Source: Ischnura elegans (lineage: Eukaryota; Arthropoda; Insecta; Odonata; Coenagrionidae). From it: a DNA stretch of 64,000 nt. The notes below the pieces were generated by a model. That model had not been told where the DNA came from, did no database searches, and saw only the letters and a program-made list of their open reading frames with translations. The DNA lies in NCBI RefSeq assembly GCF_921293095.1, contig NC_060257.1, forward strand, positions 63,806,472-63,870,471. The letters run 5' to 3'. Positions 1-10,200 of the stretch are shown here, one piece after another. The position numbers and the translations under genes were made by a program. How positions within the stretch are numbered: position 1 is the stretch's first letter; each line of letters starts with the position of its first letter.

Positions 1-108
1 CTCAGAACCTGAATTTTGTTGTAACATAAAATTATTCATATAGAAGTCTTCAAACAGAAGATATGTGGAACATGAAGAAGCACCAGCACAGCTGAAGTAT
101 ATTCAAAC

Positions 109-367
109 CAGTGGCGCCGACTCCATGGGGCCTGAGGGGGCCCGAGCCCCCTCAAAAATTCGTTATGGGTGTGAGGAAAAAATCTGTCAGGCTTGTCGAT
201 TTTCCCCGGAGTGTCCAGAAATCGAGATTCGAGTTATCAGGGTTCTAATGTTGATCATATGACTTCTTGTGTGCTTAAAAAACTTCAAACTCACTACTTA
301 TAAAATTTCCCGGGACAAGATCCCCAGTTTGGGCCCCCCCAATATTTTTTGTAAGTCGGCATCCCTG
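109..367. mobile_element. hAT-type MITE (family A, copy 1)
   Basis: A 259-bp element with imperfect terminal inverted repeats. The left end reads CAGTGGCGCCGACT and the right end, reverse-complemented, reads CAGGGATGCCGACT. It is flanked by a perfect 8-bp duplication ATTCAAAC (101-108 and 368-375), typical of hAT transposition. It has no coding capacity. A second copy of the family is at 11893-12147. It lies downstream of the visible HSD17B4 exons, probably in one of that gene's later introns. Confidence 0.85.
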
Positions 368-626
368 ATTCAAACACACAGATAACACAAAAATAAAATA
401 AACTTATTAGGTTTGAACAATGTGAAATTGGACCATATTAACAAATAAAATACTTATGTACATATTTATAACAGAACTGACCCACAATTCTACAATAATC
501 ATGGAACAGGGACAAGAGGCGGAGCAAGAAATTCTTAGAAGAGAAATTTGAAGGCTTTAGGTGATGCAAACCATGCCAGCCAGCAACTAATAAAACAAAA
601 CCCTGAGAAAGAGTATGATACATCTA

Positions 627-830
627 CAGTGGAACCTCGATCTATCGTCACTGCACTGATTGTTTTCCCGCATTCATCATTCCCCATTCCTGGTCCCAAG
701 TAAAGATCCATATAGACAATGTAATTTTTTCCTGCATCTATTGTTTCCCGACACATCGTTTTCTGCATTGATTCTTTAAAGATCATTGTCACATAGTATT
801 ATTTTCTTGCATCCATCGTTTGACAAAACT
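627..830. mobile_element. Possible truncated pogo/Tigger-type fragment
   Basis: Starts after TA with CAGTGGAACCTCGATC, which resembles the CAGTGAAACCTCGAT ends of the complete Tigger-like elements in this window. Internal text alternates short motifs such as CATCGTTT and CATTGATT. No matching right end was found, so the right boundary is a guess and the element may be truncated. Confidence 0.35.
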
Positions 831-1823
831 CATAAGCCCTTACACCAAGACCCCCCCCCCCCTTTGACACTATCCTCCCCTTAGAAACCAGCCAAAAGGC
901 CCCGGATAATGGCTAGTGCAGGTTTCATGTTACGAAGACTATAAATCATTAGCTTCAAAAGAAAATATCAAATTACGCGAGTATAAAAGAGAAATGTTTT
1001 TCATGCCTCCCCCTTTCTCGCTTACTGACTTTTTTCAGTCTACCTGCTTCAAAGTTTCCCATTTCTGGAGGTCAGCTGCTGCATTAGTCACCTAGGTGTC
1101 TAACAATGACATTCGGCAAGTGGTATTATGCCTTTATTGTTTTGAAATATTATTAATTTGCATGTAATTCTAAAAAGGATGAGACCAAGTATGGCATATT
1201 CCTGACATTTCTTTAAGCATTTTAAGCACGGAAATAGTTGGAAAACTAGGACAGAGGCTTAGCATTCCGGTGAAACTCAATATACTCACAGTGGAGCTTC
1301 TTGGCAGTTGATCCAATATTTTTTTTCCAAAAACAGAATATCAGGAAACAATTTACGAGTTATTCTATAAACCCCTCTTTTCAGAGTCACTGATGATGGG
1401 ATATCTTCTCAGGATATTTTGTTACTCCCAACTAGCTACGCATACGCCACATGCAATAGCGTCAGTTCCAAACTTCACCTCGTACGAGTGGTTCCCTACT
1501 TTCTTGTGTGGGTTGACTACAAACCAGCCATTGTTTTCAGTGTGAGTTAAATAAAGTTAGGTTTCATTTTTATAACTTTTGTCTTCGAACCAGGGTCATA
1601 ATCATTCGTTTCCTGCCACATAGGCAACATAGCCAAACATTCCTGCATTTGTCCATCCCCTTGAAAAACGATAGGTCGAGGTCCCACTGCAAATTTAGCA
1701 TGAACAAAGCAAAAAGATTGAAGTGTAGCACAGAAGTGCAGAGTAACTCCTGGCAAATCTTTATCTTTTAGAGGAATGACAACAGATATTAAAGGTGAAA
1801 AATTTCTTAAGAGGAAAACCAAC

Positions 1824-1987
1824 CTTGGAAAAATCTATCTCCTTCCCAGGAATGGCACCAGCAATTACACCTGATTGTCCAACTGCAGCTTGTCCTGGAA
1901 GAATCCAGAAGGTAGGCAGAGCACTGAAGTTTTCTGCATTTTCATACAGATACCGGAAATTACTCTCCTCAGTAATACTGGCACCAA
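1824..1987 (-). CDS. HSD17B4: HSD17B4 exon 10: start of hydratase-2 (hot-dog) domain
   Basis: Exon 9 ends in ...LILYALAG and exon 10 continues with [16 protein letters not shown] and [13 protein letters not shown], the recognisable N-terminal part of the MaoC-like hydratase 2 region. The acceptor is TTTTTTCAG at 1988 and the donor is AAG|GTTGG at 1824/1823. The exon ends in phase 0. The expected next segment (HGEQY-type motif) is not found between 1 and 1823, so it lies beyond the window. Confidence 0.88.
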
Positions 1988-4900
1988 CTGAAAAAAACAG
2001 CATGATACAGTAAAAATGTTATCTCACACCCACTATCACTTATCTTACATTTACCATCCAATTTCTAAAGTAAATCCATTAATGCCAGTGAAAACTTGCT
2101 ATGATATTAACAAATACAATAATCATTTGAATATTTAAAAAGAACAAAATGACAATTTTTCAACAATGACTATTGTACTTGCCTCGGAAAAATTGGAGGT
2201 TTGAATAATCTTTTATTTCACTTAAGATTTTTGTTAGCTAAGTATACAGAAAATCATTATTGATATACTAAATTTTGAAAAATCAACTCCTTTACGCCCT
2301 ACCTGACTGACCTATCTGACCCACTACCTATTTGTACTATTCTTCTTCATATGAATGTAAGTACATATTTCCTTAATACACATTCGGTGTTAACGATTTA
2401 TATTGTTATGCATTGAATATTTGTGCAATAAGTTTCATTTGTAGTAAGGTAAAAGGGCTTAAGCTAGTGAAATAAATACATTATCACTATTAATCAATCA
2501 CAAATAAATGAGAGTGCCCCAAGCATCAAAACTCACCAGCAAGAGCATACAAAATCAAGTCTTTATCTTTAACTTCAAATACTCCTTCTTCCTGAAATAG
2601 AACATTGAATACAAACATTATTAACAGCAAATGTTAGCTGTAGGAAAAAAATTTTAAATAGCATGTAATTTTTTCACTCCCAAGTACTTTACCCACCTCA
2701 GACTCTACAATAGCAGTTTTTTTATCTTTCAGCTCCTCTAAGCTCTGCATTATTGAACCAGTTTCTTCCTACGAGAAAATAGGAACCACATTACCAAAAC
2801 TCTTATAGCTAAACTTAATACATAATAATAATAATTGATTTGGCAAAGGATCAAAAAGAAATGAGTACATTATTTCAGATAAATGGCACGTCAATAGAAA
2901 GTGATCTCTGAAAGTTTGTAAGTCAAATATTTATAAGTAGCAGACTTACTGTACATCATGAAGGAGCCACACCATATGGTCCAACAGAAATAAATAGATA
3001 AAATAAGAGATAAATCTTTCAAACTTGATTGGTACAAGAATTTGTTTTTTTTCTGTGGAAATCAATCAAAATTTCCTCACCTGAATAGAATCTAGGTGGA
3101 CAGGTGAGGACATATCGGTGACTTTCTCCCAGGCATCACGGACATCTTCCGGTGTGACACCATCGCTTATGTGCTTCCTCAATACCTTACCAGGTGATCT
3201 CACCAATTGATCTACAAATGAATAGGGAGGAAAATTATATATATCACCTTAAGTAAGAATGATAAGACTATTTAAGGTAAAAATACCAATTGACAGCAAA
3301 CTGCACTTGACATTTAAAACTAGCTAAGCACTCCATCATATTAAAGAACAATAGAAGTTTAACCCATTATATTTTCAAGAACCATAAATAATTAAATAAA
3401 TATCACACACTTATGAAAGGAATCAACATCATATAAAGCCTTGAAAAGATATGAATGTCAATGTAGTATGTGCTTGCATACATATAAATGGGTAATAAGA
3501 GGCTTGTTTCAAAAATAAGGTTCCCACATTTTTTTCAGACACAAGGAAATTTTTTCCAAAAAACGACTACACCATTGGAAATGTTGATCTTTCAGCTATT
3601 TTTCTACAGAGTCGCCATTTTTTTCAATGCATTTTTTTGTCGAGTAATCCACTTTCCCATTCCTGCCTCAAAGAAGTCGGCCACCAACCCGTTGAGAAAC
3701 TTGAAAACTTCCTCTTGCAACTCCTCGTCCTACCCAAGCTTTTCATTCAAAATCCTGAAAATTGAAGCTTCAGAAACCTCAGGAATTTGAACAGCCAGTT
3801 GCCTAATGGTGATTTGCCGATCTTCAAGCAGGAGTTTCTCAATTTTCGCCACAACTTCGTCAGAGATCGACGTCCTCCCGCTTCATTGTTCATCGTGGAC
3901 ATCTGTGTGGCCGTCGGCAAACTCCCTACACCATTTGCGGACATACTGAATGCTCATGCACGTTTCCCCATACACTTCAATAAATTTTCGATGAATCTCC
4001 ACAGGTGTTAACTTTCTTGCGTGCAAAAATCGGATAACCACACGAATTTCGCACCTGGCGGTGACGGAGATGACGGACGCCATCACGTTTGGCTGTCAAG
4101 CTGGTAATGAGCATCGCAGAGCCATGCTGATTGTTGGAATCGGTGGTGGAGGATTCGTCAAGCACGGCAGTGTTGCCAGATTTTGCCTAGCACCACATGC
4201 CACAAAGTTACAGAGTTGGAAACCTTACTTTTGAAACAACCCTCGTGTATTTCTAATATTAAAGTCAAGATGTAAACTATAAACACACTTACACTTAGCT
4301 GCCCACCCTGCAGCTGATCCAATAACAGAGCCATTATCTGTACATGATTCATGACAGAGCCAGGCCACAACTGGTGCAATGAGTTCAGGCTTCAATTGCT
4401 CATAAATGTCTATCAAATAGAAAGGAAAAGCATTTTATTACTTGAACCACTAAAACTTTCCCCCCTGAAATTCAACTATGAAGTAATTTAAAATCATCAC
4501 ATCCAAAGAGACAGACCTGGAGGTAAAATGTCTTCAGTCAGTCTTGAAGCTGCTGTCGGAACAATAACATTACAATGGATATTGCTCTTCTGGCCCTCTA
4601 TGGCAACAGTGTTTGATAAACCAACCAACGCCATTTTTGCAGCACTGAAAATGGAAATAAATTCAAGAAAACAGCTTTAAATATTTATTTCATGACTAAA
4701 TATTTCGTAGTCTCTGGTTAAAATAAATACCAGAAACTTAGAGGTCGTATAAAACTATAGCATTGCCTGTGAAGCTTCAACTAGTTACGGAAGCTGAAAG
4801 GACTAACAATTTCATGTTTATGCTCATAAGTAAGTTGGTAGAAAAATAAGGACAACAATCTTTAAAAAATCAAATGATGAAATTTCAGTCCAGCATTTTA

Positions 4901-7900
4901 AAAATTGAAAGTATGAAAGAGGATTAACAAAAATTGATAAGTTATACCATATAATTATGTACATGATAAATGAGGAAAATACATTCCAATTACTGTGAGA
5001 TATGGTTTCAAATCTGGAAACAATATTGCAAAAACAAACCTATAGTTGGCCTGGCCAAAGTTTCCATATAAACCAGATGCAGAAGAAGTCATGATAACTC
5101 GGCCAAATTTCTGCTTCCGAAAGTGAGGCCAAGCTGCCTGAGTTGTGACAAAAGATCCTTTCAAATGCACAGCTTGAATAGCATCTGAAAAAAAGAAAAT
5201 GCAGCACAAACGTTGAAAAAACTTGCGTATATTTTTAAATCTTCAAATAATCCAATATACATACTTCAATGAACTTTATTAATGAGGTGGGTTTTCAATT
5301 TTGTAAAAGTGAATGGGAAACTACAATTTCCCACCATCAAATTCAAAACATTTTTAGACTTGAAGCTATTTAAAAAAAGTAAGGTAAATAGTTTTTTTTG
5401 CTATAATTTCAATACTTATCCAAAACAAAATCATTTGCCTCTCTTTCAAAACAAATAGCATAAAAATCTTGTTTTGTGCAATAATTCTGGGAGATAGGCT
5501 ATAATTCAGATCTAAGTTATTAACCCAGATTTTTTCCGCTAAGATACATTTTAAACCACTTCTTGAAAAAAAGAATATGTAGTTGCATTCACTTCATAAA
5601 TTATTAAGTGGGGACCTTTGCCAAAAAAATTCATTAGGTTAAAAGAGAATATCAAACTATTTAACTGACCAAGGAAGAAATATTTCTAGCCTTGCTGTGA
5701 ACAAATAAATTAGGTAAGAAAACTTCAAGACATAGGGGACCCAAAGCATTCCATAAGCTCATGTGGGAAAACCAATATACTGCTGCATTATTTTATTGAT
5801 GTTAACTATGTGGAATCAATTATTCAACTATGCAAATATGTAGTTGAAAAGGTCTCAATTGGTCTATTTTTTAAATTATTTTTATTCAAGATCAACAGGC
5901 AACAGCCATTTTTTACTACAAAATTTAATACAAAAATAGTAATACATATAGATAATATATAGAGTATCATTCAAATTTAAACTAAATTAATAATTAACAT
6001 TTAGAATTAGATTTCATGTCCATTAAGGTAATTAATGTCAACAGTAAATAAAACAAATAAACAAAAAGTAATCATTTCATACTTACCCCAATCACTGTTA
6101 CTTATCCTTGCGAAAGAGCGGTCTCGTAATATCCCGGCATTGTTAATTACAATGTCAATTCTTCCAAAGTTATCTAAAGCTGTCTGGATTATCTTGTCCC
6201 CTTCCTCAACAGAGTGGTAATCACTGACTGCTTTCCCACCTATTAAAATATATAAATAAATAACTATAATACGTATTGCACAACTAAACAGGAACAAAGA
6301 CTTATTTTTCTAACTCTATCTACCAGCATAGTATACTGAGACAGTAGACTCACTGGGTACATTTGGACACAATTATCCTAATAGTCCCATAAATATATCA
6401 TACTTTTAACACAGGAGAATGCTCTCATTATGTTACGTTTTTTTCTGGGTAACCAATATAACCTAGAGGAGCTCCCAAAAGGAACAGGACATAGAGACAC
6501 AAGTAGCTGGCCTCTCTGAAAGGGCTAAGAAAGAAAAAAATGAATACTAATGATAAAAAGACACATAGTCAGATTTAGGGGAGACACAGGGGCACTTGCC
6601 CCCCCTCTCATATGCTTAAAAAAATAGACAAGATTTTGAATGCAGCTATTATTACAATCATTTTGTTTTGCATATTACGGAGCCTCAATCATTTAATATC
6701 ATATTATGTAATACTATTCATATTAAAACGAAGAGAATATTTCATACTGTAATTGTTGTACGTTTTTTATAATCTCAAACGTGAGAAGATTGTTTGCCTG
6801 CGAGACCCCCCCCTCAGAAAAATCCTGGATCCTCATTGGGCAAGCACCAGTTTTTAATGCTGTGCTACTTAATATGCATTCCTAACATAAATCATTGAGT
6901 AAAGCAGTTACCAAAAAAATAAATGGTCATACGAACCATAATTGTATTTACTTAAGTTATCTACCATTGAAGGATAGATTTGCAAGGTTAAATTTAGAAT
7001 CACCGTAGCATGTTTCCCTTCTCACATTCAATCTCCTTCAACTTCGCATTAGGCAGCTACAATAATTCATTATATACATGGAATCTGTTCTTTCTACCCT
7101 TCCTAGCTTGGTATAGGAGGCAAATATAATATAGGCAAAGAAAAACAATGAAGAGGGCTTATACCTGCAGCATACTTCTTAATGGTAACGAGGTACCAAT
7201 GGATAATGAGAGCAGCAGTGGAAACGAGACTCCAGGGCGGGCTCGCAAGGAAACAACACTCCTGGGGCAGGGTCTATAAGCGCGAGCTTTTCACCTCTGC
7301 ACCCAGAAGGGGGAGGACGGGAAGGAGAAAAGAAGGAGGCGCCCCCACGATAGGAGCCCGACGACGCCTCCTGGCCATTAATATTCTAACGACCTTGGAG
7401 GATTATTCTGTGAGGAAGACTAATCCAACGATCAGATCGATAGATAATGAGAGCAGCAGAGAAATTAAGGCTGGAAGCTTTCACAATGTGGAGTTACAGA
7501 CAGGCTCATGCTGGACCCTTTCTTAGGGCAGTGGACGGCCATGGCCAGAGAGCATCAGCACTATGCAGGAGGAGGACTACCAGAATGATCCAGAATGAAT
7601 TAGGTATACTAATGTCAGTCATTGTTTTGTTAACTCAAGATGGTGTTAATTATGCTGTTAAATGATATATCATTCAAAACAAGTTAACACTTTGATTGCC
7701 GGCTGCTACTTTTAAAGCCCTACTGAAAAATCCAGCTGTTTATACTAAATTTGTACATTTTTCAAAACAGTAGCATCAAAAATATAGTTATATCGACGTG
7801 TATCTCAATAAAAATGGACTTTGCTCTTCTTTGTGAACGAGTTGAATAACATTTATAGCTAATTTTTAAAAATATAATTTAACAATGAAAACCAACTGTT

Positions 7901-9908
7901 TTTGAAAAATAAAAAAGTTGCAACATATGATGTACTGCCATAAAATGCATAATAATTTCGTTATTACGCTAAATTTGAACTATTTAAAGCATGGAAATCA
8001 TAAAAAAGCATTGTTCCAATCAAAGCATTATAAATTCTGGATGACAAAATGGGTCACTGCACCCTCAACAAACAGTTCTTTCCTCCCAAGTATTTTCACA
8101 CAAAGTAGCCTAAGATAAGGATGCCGGTAGCTACAGAGGACTTTTCGTCCTCAAGACATAAAGTGAACTCTTTTTCCATCGAGCAGTTGATTTTTGAAAT
8201 AACAGAACAACTAAGCAGTAAACTGGAAAAGTACCACGGACGAAATATTACAGCTTCACGCAAATAAAGTCAATAAAATAGAAAGACATAATATTACGTT
8301 CATGGCATTCTTCAGAAAGATTAACAGGACGTAATATTACGTCCATGGCTCACAAAGTGTTAACGGCTAAACGTTGTTACTCAGACTGTAAAATTTATCA
8401 ACTTCGGAACGGGAGGGTGCAAAACTGATTTCTAGGCTGGAGGGCACACTGGGATACATCCCGGTGTCCCAGTACGGGCCTCGTTACAGGAGAGTAATGA
8501 AGATCAAATGGATCGATTGTGTTGAGTAATGTGAAAGTTTTACAAAGAGTGGGAGAGAAGATATGTCGTTTGAAAACATTGGGAATAAGATGAGAAAGCT
8601 TAATCTGCCACATCATGAGACATGACGAAAATAATTGTTGTTGGCAGGTGGAAGGGAAGTATGACAGAGGAAGGTATCGGATGAGATACATTCAGCAGGT
8701 AATGGAGGATTCAAAATAGAATAATTAATTTAGAGCTTAATGAATGTCTGATTAGCGAATTGTGGGGAGAAAGGTGTCAAACTAATCTTTGGAATGCTGG
8801 CTGATGATGAATGTGAATACATGTCAGTGTGTTAAAAAAGTATTCACGGGGTAAGAGAAATAAAAAGTAGAACACGTTGAGCAGCCAAAAGTGCCCATAT
8901 TCTCTTTACATGAGGAAAACGATGCCATTAAGGTCACTTATTGTTCAGAAACACAATTAAGAATTAATAGTTACATCAAAAGAGGAGCTGTCAGCTTCAG
9001 CGGCAGTGTATCAGTTGGACCCAATAACCTCTTTGGAGTTGAATATAAAATTCTAATTTTATTTTAATAATATTCCCATTCTTCACTGCGAACAAAGACA
9101 TCAGTAAAGCAAATGTACCCTGGAGATCTACCAGACCATTTTTCTTTCTTGATATGTACCACAAAAACATTGAAAACTAGTTGGCGATTGAAGATTACAC
9201 ACCTCTCCCGAAAAATGACAAAAATAAAGATGAATAATCATCCACCAATATACAATGAGAAATACCCTTACAACAAATTACGTCTCCTGAAAGACGATAA
9301 ATTACTCCAATTTATCTTCCCATTAGGGGATTGGGAGGGAGATGAGACACAACCAAATGTCTAATTTTATACTGTAAAGGCAGAAGAGCAATTGGAGTTA
9401 GGCTACTTAGATTCACTAATTAGGGGCCACTAAAATTCCACTAATTAAGGCCGTTGACAGCATAATAATGATGGACTCAGATAGCTCCTGGAGAAAATTT
9501 CAGAGCTCTCAATGTGAATTAAATGAGGGTGACCTGTCTACCTTTGGCCCTTATTTCATTCACAACTGCGTCCGCAGCAACATGACTTTTTCCTTGACCA
9601 TCCCTGGCTCCTCCTAAGTCGTTCACTACAACTGAACATCCTCGATCTGCCAGTAGAAGAGCATACGCTCGACCAAGACCTAAAAGAAAATTTATCGACT
9701 ACAGCCCATTCTTCCAAGTAAGTTACATTCACTTCTTCAAAAATAAAAAAATCTGAAACATGGTTATTTAATTCGCTGGGTACCAACGGTACCAGCTTTT
9801 GGAAATGTACTTGCAAACCAAAGTGAATTTCACGGAGTAGCACTCACCTGCACCCGAGCCAGTGACCACGGCCACGCGTCCATCAAACCTCAACTTCTTG
9901 TCGAGCAT
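1824..9908 (-). CDS. HSD17B4: Peroxisomal multifunctional enzyme type 2 (17-beta-HSD4-like), 5' ten coding exons, 3' end outside window
   Basis: MFE-2 catalyses the second and third steps of peroxisomal beta-oxidation (enoyl-CoA hydration, then 3-hydroxyacyl-CoA dehydrogenation). Coding exons read from GT-AG sites on the minus strand: 9848-9908, 9542-9679, 6087-6239, 5040-5184, 4517-4644, 4293-4409, 3081-3211, 2697-2768, 2537-2591, 1824-1987. Together they make 1164 nt (388 codons), open throughout with consistent phases. The start is set by ATG at 9908-9906 with an in-frame TAG three codons upstream. Visible motifs: nucleotide-binding TGSGAGLG (residues 16-23), NNAG (99-102), a catalytic serine in TSSAS (near 152), and YSAAK with Tyr165 and Lys169. 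The order and spacing match the D-specific dehydrogenase domain. Exon 10 opens the hydratase-2 domain. The remaining hydratase and any SCP2 domain must lie left of position 1. Exon-level identity is confident; database alignment was not run. Confidence 0.95.
3496..4249 (-). mobile_element. mariner-type transposon relic with decayed transposase
   Basis: Terminal inverted repeats of about 26 bp: the left end GAGGCTTGTTTCAAAAATAA matches the reverse complement of the right end, GAGGGTTGTTTCAAAAGTAA. TA lies just outside each end. On the minus strand, 3600-4086 carries the N-terminal helix-turn-helix part of a mariner transposase (segments such as [20 protein letters not shown] and [12 protein letters not shown]), then frameshifts and stops. 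Only the N-terminal region remains, so the copy is non-autonomous. It lies in HSD17B4 intron 6, about 43 bp from the exon 6 donor. Confidence 0.8.
4517..9908 (-). CDS. HSD17B4: HSD17B4 exons 1-5: SDR (3-hydroxyacyl-CoA dehydrogenase) catalytic core
   Basis: These exons hold the Rossmann-fold dehydrogenase core. Exon 1 ends inside the glycine-rich TGxxxGxG loop. Exon 3 carries [16 protein letters not shown] and [11 protein letters not shown]. Exon 4 carries [20 protein letters not shown] and ends between the Tyr and Ser of the YSAAK motif, so the catalytic Tyr and Lys are split by intron 4 (4645-5039). Exon 5 carries [18 protein letters not shown]. All residues expected for an active SDR are present. 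Confidence 0.93.
6567..6833. repeat. Dispersed repeat with C/G-rich ends, related to 28310-28750
   Basis: The left part reads CATAGTCAGATTTAGGGG and the right part reads AATCCTGGATCC next to a C-rich run. The same two end sequences occur in inverted order at about 28310-28750 (CAGATCCAGGATT ... CCCCTAAATCCGACTATG). Boundaries are approximate and no target-site duplication was identified. It lies in HSD17B4 intron 2. Confidence 0.4.
7182..7665. other. Unassigned, relatively GC-rich repeat-like stretch in HSD17B4 intron 2
   Basis: Less AT-rich than its surroundings, with two copies of GATAATGAGAGCAGCAG (about 7203 and 7444), 241 bp apart. Overlapping plus-strand ORFs of 72-114 codons exist but resemble no known family. 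It is probably a decayed repeat. Confidence 0.3.
7688..8359. mobile_element. piggyBac-like non-autonomous element (TTAA-flanked)
   Basis: A 672-bp element bounded by TTAA (7684-7687 and 8360-8363) with short inverted ends CACTTTG...CAAAGTG. No transposase was seen. It contains two copies of the self-complementary motif TAATATTACGT near the right end (around 8290 and 8330). A related copy, lacking one end, is embedded in both arms of the large palindrome (45406-46058 and 52076-52728). It lies in HSD17B4 intron 2. Confidence 0.75.
8518..8706 (+). pseudogene. Non-LTR retrotransposon relic (C-terminal end of reverse transcriptase ORF)
   Basis: With frame changes, the plus strand reads [10 protein letters not shown], then [21 protein letters not shown]. 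This matches the common arthropod non-LTR pattern of an HILRH motif followed by EGK-RGRGR-Y-I-Q at the C-terminus of the reverse transcriptase ORF. It is frameshifted and short, so it is a dead fragment. The clade is not assignable from this length. Confidence 0.5.
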
Positions 9909-10200
9909 CTTTGGCTAAAATTTCCACGCAACTTGAACACAAATCGACACAATAACAACGATGATTAAAGAGAGGTTGACCCTTGGCCTCTCGGAGCAAT
10001 TTCTTGTCTGCGGAGTGCTGCGGATGGCGACAGTCAATTGTAAACAATTTGAAATATTCAAAATTTCGAAAATTCTGTTTCCATAATCGGCAGGGAAATG
10101 CGCGAGAGACTACTGATAGAGTGTACTCAGTGAATGACAATTGGAAGAATGGAAAGATCATTCATGTCTTCTGCCTATCTTGGTTATTTTGGGAGCAATT
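9909..10200 (-). promoter_or_regulatory. HSD17B4 5' flank / probable promoter and 5' UTR
   Basis: This lies directly upstream of the HSD17B4 ATG and is less AT-rich than the introns. No TATA box or transcription start could be fixed by eye, so the assignment is by position only. Confidence 0.35.

Noticed and set aside
1547..1822. Minus-strand ORF just after HSD17B4 exon 10, as the next exon
   Set aside because: The translation lacks the hydratase-2 sequence expected next, and exon 10 has a good GT donor. It is more likely intron sequence.
8285..8345. TAATATTAC motifs as a rolling-circle (CRESS/geminivirus-type) origin
   Set aside because: The nonamer lies within a self-complementary ACGTAATATTACGT in a TTAA-flanked MITE, with no Rep-like ORF nearby. 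It is probably coincidence.
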